This document shows positions 9,531-18,795 of a DNA stretch of 24,087 nt, one piece after another (position 1 is the stretch's first letter; the number at the start of each line of letters is the position of its first letter). The stretch spans positions 1 to 24,087 of the forward strand of contig CAXNAA020000227.1 of the NCBI GenBank assembly GCA_964200075.2, in the 5' to 3' direction. The notes under the pieces were generated by a model. It was not told where the DNA came from, searched no databases, and saw only the letters and a list, made by a program, of their open reading frames with translations. The DNA comes from Sphacelaria rigidula. Taxonomy: Eukaryota > Phaeophyceae > Sphacelariales. A program made the position numbers and the translations under genes.

Positions 9531-10805
9531 AGATATCCTGGAACAGTCTCCACGAGTACAGAAGGGCATTTCATGGTTTCCAACTCCGCCTAACTCTCTT
9601 CGAGGGCGTAAGACGACAAAGAAGGGCAAAGAAGAATGTTGACATGACTTTTTTTCTGGTTGCCGTAAGGAGAGGCCCTGATCAATGAAATATATGGAAT
9701 TTAATATAGAAACTTCTGCATACCCCATCTTTGATGGATGATTATCTATCAATGGCAAGATATCTGGCCAGGCTTTTGAGGAAATGGACATCCGCCCCTC
9801 AGTTGCACGACTCACAAGGTGTGCGGATCACGACCCAATTCATCTGCCCTGATGAGATACGCTTTGGTGACGGTTCGATATCGGTTTTAGGTTGCCCCAG
9901 CCAGTGGCGACCTCGCGCTCACCTGTGTGTGATGGTCCCTCGTCTTTCCTGAAATGTTGAGCCCTAACCCTGGTTTCAGAGAAATTTTCCGACTGACTGT
10001 CCCGTGGAAGAATTTATTCGAATGGGGATCATTTCCCATTCGGGGGATTCGGATGACGTGAACTGAGTACTAGAATCAAGGTGATAACAGTTGAGCCCAC
10101 TCACCTGCTGTGAGACTTGGGCCCGGTGGGTGGACTCTGGGCGCCAGAGCGGGAACCGAGCATAGTTGTGTAACGTGTTCCCTGCTCCACTTCAGCCTGA
10201 CGTTCGCTGCTGAGTGCCATGGTAGCCGCAAGTTTGCGTGCGAGGAATGAATTTCCAGGTAGAGCATGTATCACGATCCATCAAAATCCATTTTTCAGGC
10301 GAATCATGCCAGGAGCTCGAAGGAAGGCAGAAAAAAAAGATGCGATTGGCCCATGATTTGGGCTCGTGATTCGCGAAGCATTACTTGTGACGTCTGCTCT
10401 TCTCACCCGTGATTTATACAGCATTTATAGAGCGCACGGTAGTAGCATCAAACACTTGGATCAGTGTCGACTCTTGTCGCTCCCTGTCGCACAAGGGGCT
10501 CTTTATTGGCCTGGCTATTTTACGAGGGTTGGGAATAGTTCTGCTGACGAGCGACAACGCCCACTCCTCCACGGCTTAGTCCGCCGGGTCGTTGCCAACC
10601 GTTATCTCGTGTTGCCAGATCGACACGGGTAATACCTGCCGTTTACACGGCGAAAATCAAGCGTACAGGTTTCTCACTCGCCACTTGTTGCCTATTCACG
10701 ACCCGCTGCCCTGTGTGAAGAATTTTGTACCGGGTTGCTTCACCAGACTGAAGCTGGGGATGGTAAAACTCTTCGAGCGCCCAGGTGGGTGATTTGTTGG
10801 ATCCG
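9531..10805. other. unassigned
   Basis: A 73-codon plus-strand frame (9731-9952) starts MMDDYLSMARYLARLLRKW and reads like protein for its first half, but it has no splice support and I recognise no domain. The minus strand has a textbook donor, CAGCAG|GTGAGT, at about 10102-10107, preceded by 25 open codons (AGNTLHNYARFPLWRPE...). An in-frame TGA lies just upstream and no good acceptor separates them. An 88-codon frame at 10366-10632 has nothing recognisable. Confidence 0.3.
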
Positions 10806-10990
10806 CATCATTTACACTTGAAAATACGGTGAAAAATTGCCGATTCAACCGATCACTCACCCTGGAAGTGAAGGTGTTTCATCGTTGTCATCCCCTGGGG
10901 TGAACGGTGTGTTGAATGAGCGTCAGTCACAGTTGAAAACATATAGTGAATTACGCCGATTCAACAGGTCGCCTGCCCTGGCGGTTCAAA
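10806..10990 (+). repeat. diverged tandem direct repeat, two units
   Basis: A GAAAATACGGTGAAAAATTG block followed by CCGATTCAACCGATCACTCACCC at 10818-10862 recurs at 10935-10980 as GAAAACATATAGTGAATTACG and CCGATTCAACAGGTCGCCTGCCC. The offset is about 117 bases. The units are diverged and no third unit is visible. Confidence 0.45.
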
Positions 10991-12609
10991 GGTCAACTCG
11001 AATTAATATTGCAAGAACCCGACGAACCACTTTTGCGGGCGAAGGGGTGCCCTCACTTTGAAAATATCAATACGCCGCGGTTGTTGCTGTTCTGTTGTGG
11101 AGTGTTCACTCAGTGCCTCAGCTCTTGAACTCCTCACTGTCTTCCCGTCCATACAAGCCGGGCACGCTCAGCCTGGAACGGGGCGACTTCAAAAGCAAAC
11201 CGTTGTCGGCCCTCGTATACTTCAGTTCTTCTCGTGCTTTTCCGTCATTCATGTCGACGGCAATTCTCGGCCAACGTGCTGATTTTGTTTCGATTTCATT
11301 CAGACGATTTGAACACACGCCCTGCAGTTCTGTTCCGCTGCTCACAGAGCGCTCGACACGCAATAGCGTATAGCCTCCAGAGTAGTAGGAAGTGCTACGA
11401 AAGAAGAGGCCGTTCCAGTGATGCCAGCCTCAATCTACGCGAGATTTTGGTTCGGTGGCTATCGATTTGCACCAATTCAAAACAAGTTTCTGTGCAAGCA
11501 CGTAAGAGGAAGCGTGGGGTTCTTCAAAACGACTTTCTTCCTGTCCGACCCCGGCTGTTGCGCCCATATATAATTCCTCTGTCTCATGAGTCCGTGCCGT
11601 TATGTTTGTATGAGTGGTGAACGATCTCCGATTTGAGTTTCGATTTTTTGGTTGCATTCCTTGGCGTTTCTTGAGCTACAAACCGTACTCGCTCTGCAAC
11701 GTGGGTGCTTGACCCGTGCAGCCTCGCGACCGAGAAAAAATGGGTCGATCAAAATATGGCTATTTTTCGCTTTTTTACCCTGTAAAGCATAACGGACCCG
11801 GGAATCGCGAAAAACCGTGAAAAACATATGAAAACCGCAAAACCACCACTGATTTGGATATCTCCGTGACGTGAACCTACGCACGCCCCATCTACCAAAT
11901 ATTCAGCGTGTAATCCCTAGTACTCGACGTAAAAACGTTCAGAATCGGTCAACAGTGGGGTGTACGTGGACCAAAAAGGGCCTGAATGGGGTATATTTCG
12001 GCCTGATTTTAGTATTGAAAACAAGTTTTTTTTTTTCTCTTCTTTTCTTGAGTCAGCTTCGTCTGTGCGTCATTTCTCTAACAAACCCAACTGTAGGATG
12101 ATCGTCAGCGTTGAAATACCCAAACGACCAAGCGTCCATAACAGCACAGACTTATGAGACAGAGGAAGTATACCGAAATGTGTAAACTAGCGCCCAGGAT
12201 ACATTGGATGACAACACACACGTGGTGGGTTGTCAGAAGTGGTTGTGCTTACAGGAAGTTCTCAGCTACAGGCCGGGCCGCCTAAGAAGCGGATTTTCCT
12301 TTAGTCGATTCTAACTGACGATCTATCGCGAGTTGTGCCTACTATGACACATCGTAATAATCTGCAAATCAACGCGCGTCTTTCACTTCAAGTAGCACTG
12401 CGATCTGATGAGTTCCCATCAAACGAAATACCAAACGGTAGTCAGCTGCGAAGTGTAGACAGTTGAGGGTAGCATGTGCGGAGGAATTAGGGGGGAAAAA
12501 CGGCTGAAACCGCATTTACGGTTACAGTCGGTTGTGCCGCGACCGCAAAGTGATGGTGCCGCACAAGTTATGGTTTTCCAACAATACATGTCGTACTGTA
12601 AGCACGCAG
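10991..12609. other. unassigned, presumed intron or intergenic
   Basis: The longest plus frame (11234-11620, 128 codons) is Arg/Ser/Leu-rich with no domain, and minus frames overlap it. T-rich tracts lie near 12026-12048. The 78-codon frame starting at 12474 runs into the inverted-repeat element that follows and is probably not a gene. Confidence 0.35.
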
Positions 12610-13010
12610 TGCCTGAAATGACACGTACGAGACCTCCAGCGCCCCAAGGCGTCGCGCCTGTAGAGGACGTCAAAGTTCCGGCTGACTTATTGTACTTTAG
12701 AAACAAGTGAACCCGTTGTCGACAGAAATACGCGATTTCACTGCTGAATTTCAAGTCGCTTTCCATGAATTTTTCGATGCAAATTAGGTATATGTGAAGC
12801 CCCTACCGTCTCCCCCATTTTTTTCACCCATGAGTTATTGGTGATCTAAATTTCGGAACATTTTTTCATGGTACAAAAGCGTCGATCACTCATGCAAAAA
12901 AAATATCAGGGGGGAATAATGGGGACTTCAAAACATACCTCATGCACTTTGTGTTACAATATCATGAAATAATACTTGAAATTGAACAGCATAACCGCGT
13001 TTCAGTTTTT
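12610..13010. repeat. foldback element, copy 1 of a tandem pair
   Basis: 12610-12858 aligns with 13031-13285 in direct orientation (shared GAGACCTCCAGCG, GTCGCGC, GAGTTCCGG-type, GTGAACC and CGCGATTT blocks). Within the copy, 12721-12775 is the diverged reverse complement of 12960-13010. An inner pair also matches: 12810-12846 (CCCCCAT, T-run, CATGAGTTATTGGTGATC) against 12883-12925 (GATCACTCATGC, A-run, GGGGGG). It can therefore fold into a long imperfect hairpin. No transposase frame is present, so it would be non-autonomous. Confidence 0.6.
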
Positions 13011-13030
13011 CGTGGCTGTTCCATCTTCTG

Positions 13031-13458
13031 TGTCTGAGATGGCACGCAGTCGAGACCTCCAGCGCGCCAAGACGTCGCGCTTGTAGACAACGGCAGAGTT
13101 CCGGCCGAGGTCATTGTACTCTGAGAGCAAGTGAACCAGTCTTACGACACGAACACGCGATTTAGCAGCTCAATTTTGAGTCGTTTTCTATGAAATTTTG
13201 ACACGATGTGCAGGAGGAATGTGCGAAGACTCCACCGTCTGCCCCCTACATATTTTTTTTCTTCTCCGCGAGTCATCGGCGACCAAGCGTCTTGGAATAC
13301 TTTATTTCGGAATAAAATTTTGTATAACTCTCCCCCCCTCCAAAAACAAATGTAGGAGAGAGATGATGAGATGTGGATTCTTCGTACATACATCCTGTAC
13401 ATTGTGTCCAAAATTCATAGGTCATGACCCAGAATTGAGCCGCTAAATCGCGTGTTCA
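13031..13458. repeat. foldback element, copy 2 of a tandem pair
   Basis: Its left part is a direct repeat of 12610-12858. Its ends form an inverted repeat: 13149-13204 (with AACACGCGATTTAGC) pairs with 13404-13458 (with GCTAAATCGCGTGTT) at roughly three of four positions. The inner part differs from copy 1 and pairs less well. Open frames at 13142-13411 and 13198-13446 lie inside the hairpin and are not treated as genes. Confidence 0.65.
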
Positions 13459-13729
13459 CATTGCTGTCCGTGTTTTGGGCGGCCCTTCCTGTACACCATC
13501 GGCTTTGATTGCGTCGAAGGTCAGCCAAGGATACTGTTCAAGTCCCGTCGGCGCTCAAATTGTTGGTGACAAGTGATCCCTAAATCGTCGCTAGCCATGG
13601 TGGCCCGATGTTGGAGGGGTTTGTTTCTCCTCGGTTATTTTTATTACGCCGACGAGTAAAAACTGAAAAATTATTCTTCTACCGCCAACTTCACGTGTGG
13701 TATGGTGTTCCGGTGCTCGAAAATGGCAG
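13459..13729 (+). other. presumed intron end before the SH3-like exon
   Basis: No open frame of interest. In the frame of the next exon the sequence is open only from 13667. The only AG in position to serve as acceptor is GGCAG at 13725-13729. The pyrimidine-rich stretch TTATTCTTCTACCGCC lies about 35-60 bases before it. Confidence 0.35.
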
Positions 13730-13845
13730 TACAAAGTGACGGGACGCAGCGGGGCCACGGTGAGGTCAGGAGAGCCACTCGACTCGCCCATCCAGTGCAC
13801 ACTTACACCTGGGACAATCGTGGAGGTCACACTTGTTCGAGGAAG
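13730..13845 (+). CDS. SH3-like domain protein, internal exon (first half of domain)
   Basis: The exon encodes 38 codons plus two bases in phase 0-to-2 and ends at a strong donor, GGAAG|GTGAGT. The peptide starts YKVTGRSGATVRSGE, continues with a linker and TLTPGTIVEV, and ends in TLVRGR. This is the pattern of an SH3-like repeat as found in large alveolate proteins: a Tyr-x-Val strand, a Val-Arg-Ser strand with a turn, and a Pro-Gly-Thr-x-Val-Glu-Val strand. It lines up with the second repeat in the next exon (YRVVYPEGVIVRS, then AKGETVEG), which argues for real coding sequence. The frame was chosen by this similarity and by the exact phase join to 14738. The ATG-led frame over the same bases is a shadow. 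Domains of this type usually mediate protein or peptide binding. The partner is unknown. Confidence 0.7.
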
Positions 13846-14190
13846 GTGAGTGTGGAAGAGTCCCGTTGTTTTTCCTGCGTCGTTCAACTTGCTTTTATTT
13901 CGGCCAGTCTTTGCCCCCATAAAAATTGCATCGGCTGCACTCTGCTCTCGAGTCTCGGATCAGCTGTCTCGCAGTGAATCAACCTTCTCTGGGTGGGGAG
14001 GGAGTGGAGGTGCAATTTCTGTCTTTCATTCATCACATTTTCGGAATGATTCTGAATGCAGGAAGCAAAAAAAGTTCTGATATTGACATTCAAAGTCCGT
14101 AACCAACAAATGAAGGTACTGCACTGTTTCAACAAGTTTTCGCGGACGGACACCGTCAAGGCTTTACCCCTTCATGTGGTACAATCCACA

Positions 14191-14217
14191 TCACACACAC
14201 ACACATACACACACACC
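14191..14217. repeat. (CA)n microsatellite
   Basis: Interrupted CA/AC dinucleotide run inside the intron, directly visible. Confidence 0.9.
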
Positions 14218-14329
14218 CTTTATGTGCAAGTCTCTTCGTACGTCCCGTGACCAGAAGAGGTTTGCGGAGGCAGCCTCGTTCACCGGTTAGTGGTGAGTAT
14301 ATTCGGTGTCGTGTACATTTTCTCTCCAG

Positions 14330-14374
14330 ATGTCTCCACCACCAAATCAGCAATTTCCGCAGCAAGACTTGCCC
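14330..14374 (+). CDS. possible 45-base cassette exon inside the SH3-like domain
   Basis: The acceptor is excellent (GTACATTTTCTCTCCAG|A) and the donor matches GTGAGT. The length is a multiple of three. In the frame imposed by the exon before it (two bases carried over) it has no stop, and would insert 15 residues (CLHHQISNFRSKTCP) between the two arginines of the domain. In its own first frame it reads MSPPPNQQFPQQDLP, which looks more protein-like but would not keep the downstream frame. It may be a cryptic, alternative or non-coding exon. Confidence 0.3.
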
Positions 14375-14487
14375 GTGAGTATGTGAACTGTACTTGCTTG
14401 TCACCCAACACTTGTCTGGCGCAAAGTCAGTACTACCATTCTTATTTGCCCGCTCAACTTCGTGAGCTTTTCCCCTTCGTCGCAGTG

Positions 14488-14560
14488 TTGGGTACCCGGA
14501 TATTGAACCCGGGACTTGCCGATCGTTCAGCGTCTTTTGGCGTCGCCAATGTGAAAGGGT
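14488..14560 (-). repeat. tRNA-like or hairpin-rich block
   Basis: On the minus strand CCCGGGTTCAATATCCGGG resembles a T arm with an enlarged loop and contains a B-box-like GGTTCAA. Upstream of it at tRNA-like distance is TTGGCGACGCCAA, a near-perfect palindrome where an A box would sit. The block also contains the palindrome GGGTACCC. Acceptor-arm pairing is absent. It may be a decayed tRNA-derived element or just a set of small hairpins. Confidence 0.25.
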
Positions 14561-14737
14561 AATTCCTCGACGGACGCTGGAGATGATTTTTCACGTCATA
14601 TCTAGTTGTCTATGCACCCGTAACCACGTTGTCACCGCAATTGTTTGAAAAGCCACCCTCGTTTGCTCTTTCTTACTGCCGCTGCTCCTGCTGTGGTCTG
14701 CAACAAAAACTGGCGGGGAAAAAATAATGACCAAAAG

Positions 14738-14975
14738 ACGATGCTGTATTGTGAGTCCTGTGAAGGGCTGGGGTAGTATCGCTACGGAAAACGGGTATGT
14801 CATCATCGAGCCGCTATCGGCGCGTCCGCGCTACCGCGTGGTATACCCGGAGGGTGTAATTGTTCGCTCTGCAGCAGATATCGACGACTCGGACTTCGTA
14901 CGCGTGATAGCGAAGGGGGAGACAGTGGAGGGGACTGGACAGGTGCAAATGTTCGACAACGTGGAACGAATCCAG
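14738..14975 (+). CDS. SH3-like domain protein, internal exon (domain end and second repeat)
   Basis: The exon starts with the last base of a split Arg codon and ends at CCAG|GTACGT in phase 0. It reads RCCIVSPVKGWGSIATENGY, then VIIEPLSARPR, which completes the first SH3-like repeat: the Pro-x-x-Gly-Trp strand and the hydrophobic strand ending in Glu-Pro-Leu. A second repeat follows: YRVVYPEGVIVRSAADIDDS, DFVRVIAKGETVEGTGQVQ and NVERIQ. That repeat is cut before its own Gly-Trp strand, so at least one more exon must follow. I could not find a downstream block in this window carrying that strand. The in-frame ATG at 14727 lies before the splice site and is not a start. Tandem repeats of this sort occur in very large alveolate and stramenopile proteins, so the full product is probably long. 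Confidence 0.75.
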
Positions 14976-16260
14976 GTACGTCTGTTTCTCTTGTCCTTGT
15001 CGCTCTGTCCTCCTTTAGGTAATCGAGTGAGTTCTTGTGTGGGGGGTGTCTGCCAAGACGTTGGTGACTCTGGATCTTTCATGATCATCGCTGGATTTGC
15101 ACACGGACCAGTCGCTGCGGGACAATCCTTCGACCCTAGATGGATTATTGCCCGAGCAGCAAACACCGAACGCATTTGCATATCTCGGTGACTGCTGAAT
15201 AAGGCCAGCCATGATCCCTTTCTGTACGGCTTCACCGTCATGCTTGTCATGTTGGCATCATATCCGTCACCCCTCAGCCCCCTTCGTGTGATGTGCGGTT
15301 GGTATCATCCCTTGAAATCTTTTTGCCCCCGTGGCCAATTGACGGATCTGACAGCCACTCCGATTCTGAAGAGCACCAGTATGTTTAGCGTAGATGACCG
15401 TTTGTTGGCCGTCCGGGTGCGTGACGATAATGCTTTCATGTCGGTCTGTTGACCAAAAGGATTGCAGTCTAGCAGGATCCTACTTGAAGACCTAGCAAGC
15501 GTGTTCAGGCACACTGGACAAAGACGATGGACAACTTCGGCGAAAAAAATGTGTTGAGTGCAGTATTGGATCCTGATTATACTGTACGCAAGACGCTTAT
15601 CCCAACGTTATCCATTGTCATTGTCTTGTATGCTGCGTCTGCCGAAGGCCCATCAGCCACCAGCAAACAGCCTGCTGATGGAAGCGAGGGTTTGTGAAAT
15701 ACAAAATCACTGCTGCGGTTTCTCGTGTGTTTGTGAATACGTGCCACCCATGTTGCAGTCCACGGGAGCGGATGACACTTGAATATAAGAATGCGTACCA
15801 TGATTGTACGGGTTTACAAGGATCGGACGGGGGCGCTCCTCCACGAAAGGCGTGGAAATTAATTAATTCAAATATGAAGAGGGTAACGGTTATGACTCCT
15901 ACCAAGAGGTTGAGCAAGAGATTTGACGCGTGTATCGGAAGTGTGGAGAGCGCGGAAGGCCTGGATGTATCATAGACACTGCGTTCTGATTAGGAAAAGA
16001 AAGCTGAAACATGGAGGGAAAAGTGGACTCGAGTTCCGAACGTAGGAGTTTGCTTAGAAGTTGGTATTTTGCTTACGAAAGAGCAACATCTCCATGTACA
16101 ACTGTGGTTGAAATTCGCTCCAACGTTTACCTATACAACATTTGACATTTCACGAGAAGGCTATAGTACATGAGTAAGCGAAAAGGACGCGACGTCACAT
16201 ACTGTGGTGATGATGGATCACATGGACGAACACCCCCCTCGAGAAAAACGTCTGATGTGT
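14976..16260 (+). other. presumed intron or unassigned, one possible exon
   Basis: The best candidate is an open frame from 15759 (after ACCCATGTTGCAG) to a TAG at 15973-15975. It reads PRERMTLEYKNAYHDCTGLQ and on to KRVTVMTPTKRLSKRFDACI. It has a fair acceptor and could be a last exon, but it shows no domain and does not supply the missing SH3-like strand. The frame that simply continues past 14975 to 15191 lacks the expected pattern and is intronic read-through. Confidence 0.3.
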
Positions 16261-16505
16261 GCGTGTTGTCGTCCCTTCTATTCTGGACGCTGCTCTGCAC
16301 TTTTCGGTATATATATGTGGGCGCACCAGCCGGGGTCACACGGGAGTAAGATCAACACAGGAGCTTATTTTTTCAAATTTGTCGTCAGTACCCCACCTTC
16401 CTTCTGCGGTGCTTGCCTTAATTTGTTATCGCCGGAGGGGTTCAGCAGTCCCTTTCCCTCGTCGACTGTCAAGTCCAATTTTATGTACCCACGACATGGT
16501 CGCCC
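16261..16505 (+). repeat. dispersed repeat family B, copy 2
   Basis: It aligns with 1933-2150 in direct orientation, with shared CACACGGGAGTAAG, TCAACACAGGAG, CCTTCCTTCTGCGGT and CTCGTCGACTGTCAAGTC-type blocks. Beyond about 16505 the two copies diverge completely. Confidence 0.65.
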
Positions 16506-16753
16506 TCCACTGTTGGGCTTGGTGTGAGGGGGGGCGTACTCATTTGTTGCTTGCCCTGGTCGTTTGACCATTGACCACGCATCCCTTTCGAGACGGAGCA
16601 CTTGGTGCGAGGGGAAGACGTTTATCGTGAAAAAAACTGCTTGCCAACAAATGCACAAGGTAAAGACGGAAAAGTAAAACACGTGCGCACAGGTCCAATA
16701 AGTTTGTGAACTGCGTAGGCCGAGTGTAGGGTACTCGGATGATCCAGTTTACC

Positions 16754-16777
16754 GGACTGTGTGCAAACTCACAGTCC
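16754..16777. repeat. 8-base-pair hairpin
   Basis: GGACTGTG and CACAGTCC are perfect reverse complements around an 8-base loop. It lies 20 bases before a larger hairpin. Confidence 0.8.
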
Positions 16778-16798
16778 ATACACTGTGAAAAACCTCAG

Positions 16799-16899
16799 CA
16801 GGGTTATCCCCGTCTCGAGGATGAAAGTCCTGTTTCAGGGACATCCCTCTGCGTAGGCCCCTGTGAGAGGACTCTCACCCTTGAGACGGAGATACCCTG
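16799..16899. repeat. 42-base-arm hairpin
   Basis: 16799-16840 and 16858-16899 are inverted copies matching at most positions, with a 17-base loop. GTCTCGAGGATGAAAGTCCT on the left pairs with AGGACTCTCACCCTTGAGAC on the right. No gene overlaps it. It could be a small foldback element or a structured RNA. Confidence 0.75.
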
Positions 16900-17420
16900 T
16901 GAATAACCTACGCGCGAATGTTCGGGTATGTTACAGGATCCCAGGCATGCAGCCGGATGATTTGAGGGTTCACTGGAACGCAAGTGAGCCCGGTGTATAT
17001 AGCAGTGAGCACCTGAACAAATTGGTGCGTACATGTATATAGGTCATCAGCTCGCCAAGTCGCGCGGAACCCCTCCCGTGCAGGCATACGCCTGGGGGGT
17101 ACTCAAGTTCTCTTGTCTAATTAAACAAGAAAGTAAATCTGCGGTGCAAATACATGTGCGATGATAAATTTTCGAAAACACGCCTCACTTCTAATTGTCG
17201 GGGGAAGGTAATATTCGAATGTACATAATTTAAATCATCATGTAGAAGCAGCAAGAGGTGCTGCATTCAGCAAGAGCAATAAGTCGTTTCCTAAAACACA
17301 CACGGACCCACGACACTCTAACGTATACACTATAATGGTGTGTTTTGGTTATTGAAAGAAGAAAACGCCTGACTTATCAACTGCGAGGCAAAGATTCAGC
17401 GAACTTCGAGAAATTTAAGC
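16900..17420. other. unassigned
   Basis: No gene. A small hairpin lies at about 17069-17100 (CCCTCCC with GGGGGG, inner AGGC/GCCT). A CTTGT-n-ACAAG palindrome sits near 17113-17130. Confidence 0.35.
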
Positions 17421-17645
17421 ATTTGTTTTGTTGTTGTTGCTTACGCTCTCGCTGATTGGACGCCTATGCTGTGGGGAAAACTAATCGCGTCACCGCTTAA
17501 ACTTGAGTGTTTTGCATATAAACAGCTATTTATGGCCCAAAACAAACTCCAGCCTGAAGGAAACATCGACGCTTTTTTTGCGTCTTGGTCGTGTATGCCT
17601 GTAAGATTGAAGTTTCCGTTTTTCAGAATCAAAGCGTCAGGGTCA
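17421..17645 (+). repeat. direct repeat family C, copy 1
   Basis: It aligns with 17931-18305. Shared blocks are the TTGTTGTTGTT start, TACGCCTAYGCTG-type, TAATCGCGT-ACCGCTT, GAGTGT-TTG-ATATA, CC-GAAGGAAACA and TTCAGAATCAAAG-GTCAG. An open frame (17466-17690) crosses it, but the other copy does not keep that frame. Confidence 0.65.
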
Positions 17646-17930
17646 CAAGTCCAATTTACCAAAATACATACGGCCACCAGTCCAATTTAACAGCCGACAG
17701 AGGCGATAAAATTCGGCTCCAAAATTCACTGAACCGCGGAAAATCGGCTGTTGAATTCACCGAACCCCGAACACCGGGAAATCGAATCTAAGGAACACAA
17801 GAAAACCGACGAAAAAAAACGCCGGATGGATGGCTGCAAACAGGTAACAACAAACACGGCGTTTTTGATTATTGTTGATTGAAATCGAAGCAAAGAAAGG
17901 CCTGCGAAAAAAGCGTCAAGCGGTAGGCTG

Positions 17931-18305
17931 CATTTTTGTTGTTGTTCTTGCTAACGCATTTAGTGATTGTACGCCTACGCTGGAAGGAGAAGTAATCGCG
18001 TTACCGCTTCGACGTGAGTGTGTTGTACATATACTTGGGTCAACGTGAAATCTTGTCCTCGTCTAAGATGAGCGGTGATGGAAAATCATTGCACAACCTG
18101 ATGAACCTTACGTTATCATGTGTTTGCGCATTATACAGCCACACAATTACAGCAACATGGTCCAAAGAAAACTCTAGCCCGAAGGGAACAGATACGCCCT
18201 TCTTGCTTTATGCAGTCTCGTGTCACCTGTGTCCATGCATGTACAGTTGAAATTTACGTTATTCAGAATCAAATTTACGTTTTTTAGAATCAAAGTGTCA
18301 GATCC
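17931..18305 (+). repeat. direct repeat family C, copy 2 with an insertion
   Basis: This is the same unit as 17421-17645 but about 150 bases longer, chiefly through extra sequence at about 18045-18150. Near its end 18250-18270 and 18271-18291 are a 21-base tandem duplication (AAATTTACGTTATTCAGAATC and a two-mismatch copy). Part of the extra sequence (GGTGATGGAAAATCATTGCAC, 18073 onward) recurs just after the assembly gap at about 18358-18380. Confidence 0.6.
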
Positions 18306-18343
18306 ACCATTACGGCTCCGCATATTGCCTATCACGCGCACAC

Positions 18344-18353
18344 NNNNNNNNNN
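18344..18353. other. assembly gap (10 N)
   Basis: Ten N placed inside repeated sequence. A fixed-length run usually means unknown size, so spacing across this point should not be trusted and repeat units may have been collapsed. Confidence 0.95.
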
Positions 18354-18538
18354 GAACGATGATGGGAAAACATTGCACTATCTCATCAAGCTTTCGAAAA
18401 TGAAAAATGTCGCAGAGTGACGTAATGCTGAAGGGGTTTGTTGAGTGTATTTTTCTAACAGTAGGTCTAGTTGTCCCTCTTGCACGGGTGCGTTCACACT
18501 TAATCTTAGTTGGACATATCTGGGGCTTTTTTCCCCAG

Positions 18539-18648
18539 AGGAATTGGGACAGTCAGGTTTTGGGATCGGTTCGGCCGCAAGACACGCATGGGAACTTGCG
18601 ACAACATACGCTGCTCGAGAGATGACTGAAGATCATGTCGACATATAG
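18539..18648 (+). CDS. candidate terminal exon
   Basis: A pyrimidine-rich acceptor (CTTTTTTCCCCAG, with a second AG two bases on) leads into 35 open codons ending in TAG. The peptide is ELGQSGFGIGSAARHAWELA followed by TTYAAREMTEDHVDI. Its Ala-rich helical middle and acidic end look coding, and there is no donor before the stop, so it would be a last exon. Using the first AG needs a phase-1 upstream exon; using the second gives phase 0, which fits the exon ending at 14975. It does not contain the missing strand of the second SH3-like repeat, so direct joining to that exon is unlikely. No family is recognised. Confidence 0.35.
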
Positions 18649-18795
18649 CCAACGCACCGGGGAATGCTGTGAAATGGTCGCAGCGCTGGTGGTTGTTGAG
18701 CGCGAAGGCATTATGGGGAACGTTCCACCGACGAGAAGGAAAATGAAGGCCGAAAAATATAGATTTAGTTTTTCGACCAAGTTGTGCTTAACCTA

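Larger units (their letters stand above)
13846..14737 (+). other. intron between the two SH3-like exons
   Basis: It starts GTGAGT and ends CCAAAAG. Removing it joins AG and A into an Arg codon and gives TLVRGRRCCIVSPVKGW, the expected course of the domain. The 3' end has only a weak pyrimidine tract (CTTTCTTACTGCC and similar, about 14667-14695). It contains a CA microsatellite, a possible 45-base cassette exon and a tRNA-like hairpin block. Confidence 0.6.

Noticed and set aside
10103-10180. Minus-strand exon ending at a perfect CAG|GTGAGT donor
   Set aside because: An in-frame TGA lies just upstream and no acceptor with a pyrimidine tract separates it from the open codons.
13702-13977. ATG-led frame over the first SH3-like exon
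   Set aside because: It is one frame off from the frame that matches the SH3-like repeat and joins in phase with 14738.
14060-14113. 54-base exon candidate between TGCAG and AAG|GTACTG in the SH3-like intron
   Set aside because: In the frame imposed by the exon before it there is a stop codon.
14727-15191. Single-exon reading of the SH3-like frame as a 154-codon gene
   Set aside because: The first four codons lie before the splice acceptor and the part after 14975 follows a strong donor and loses the domain pattern.
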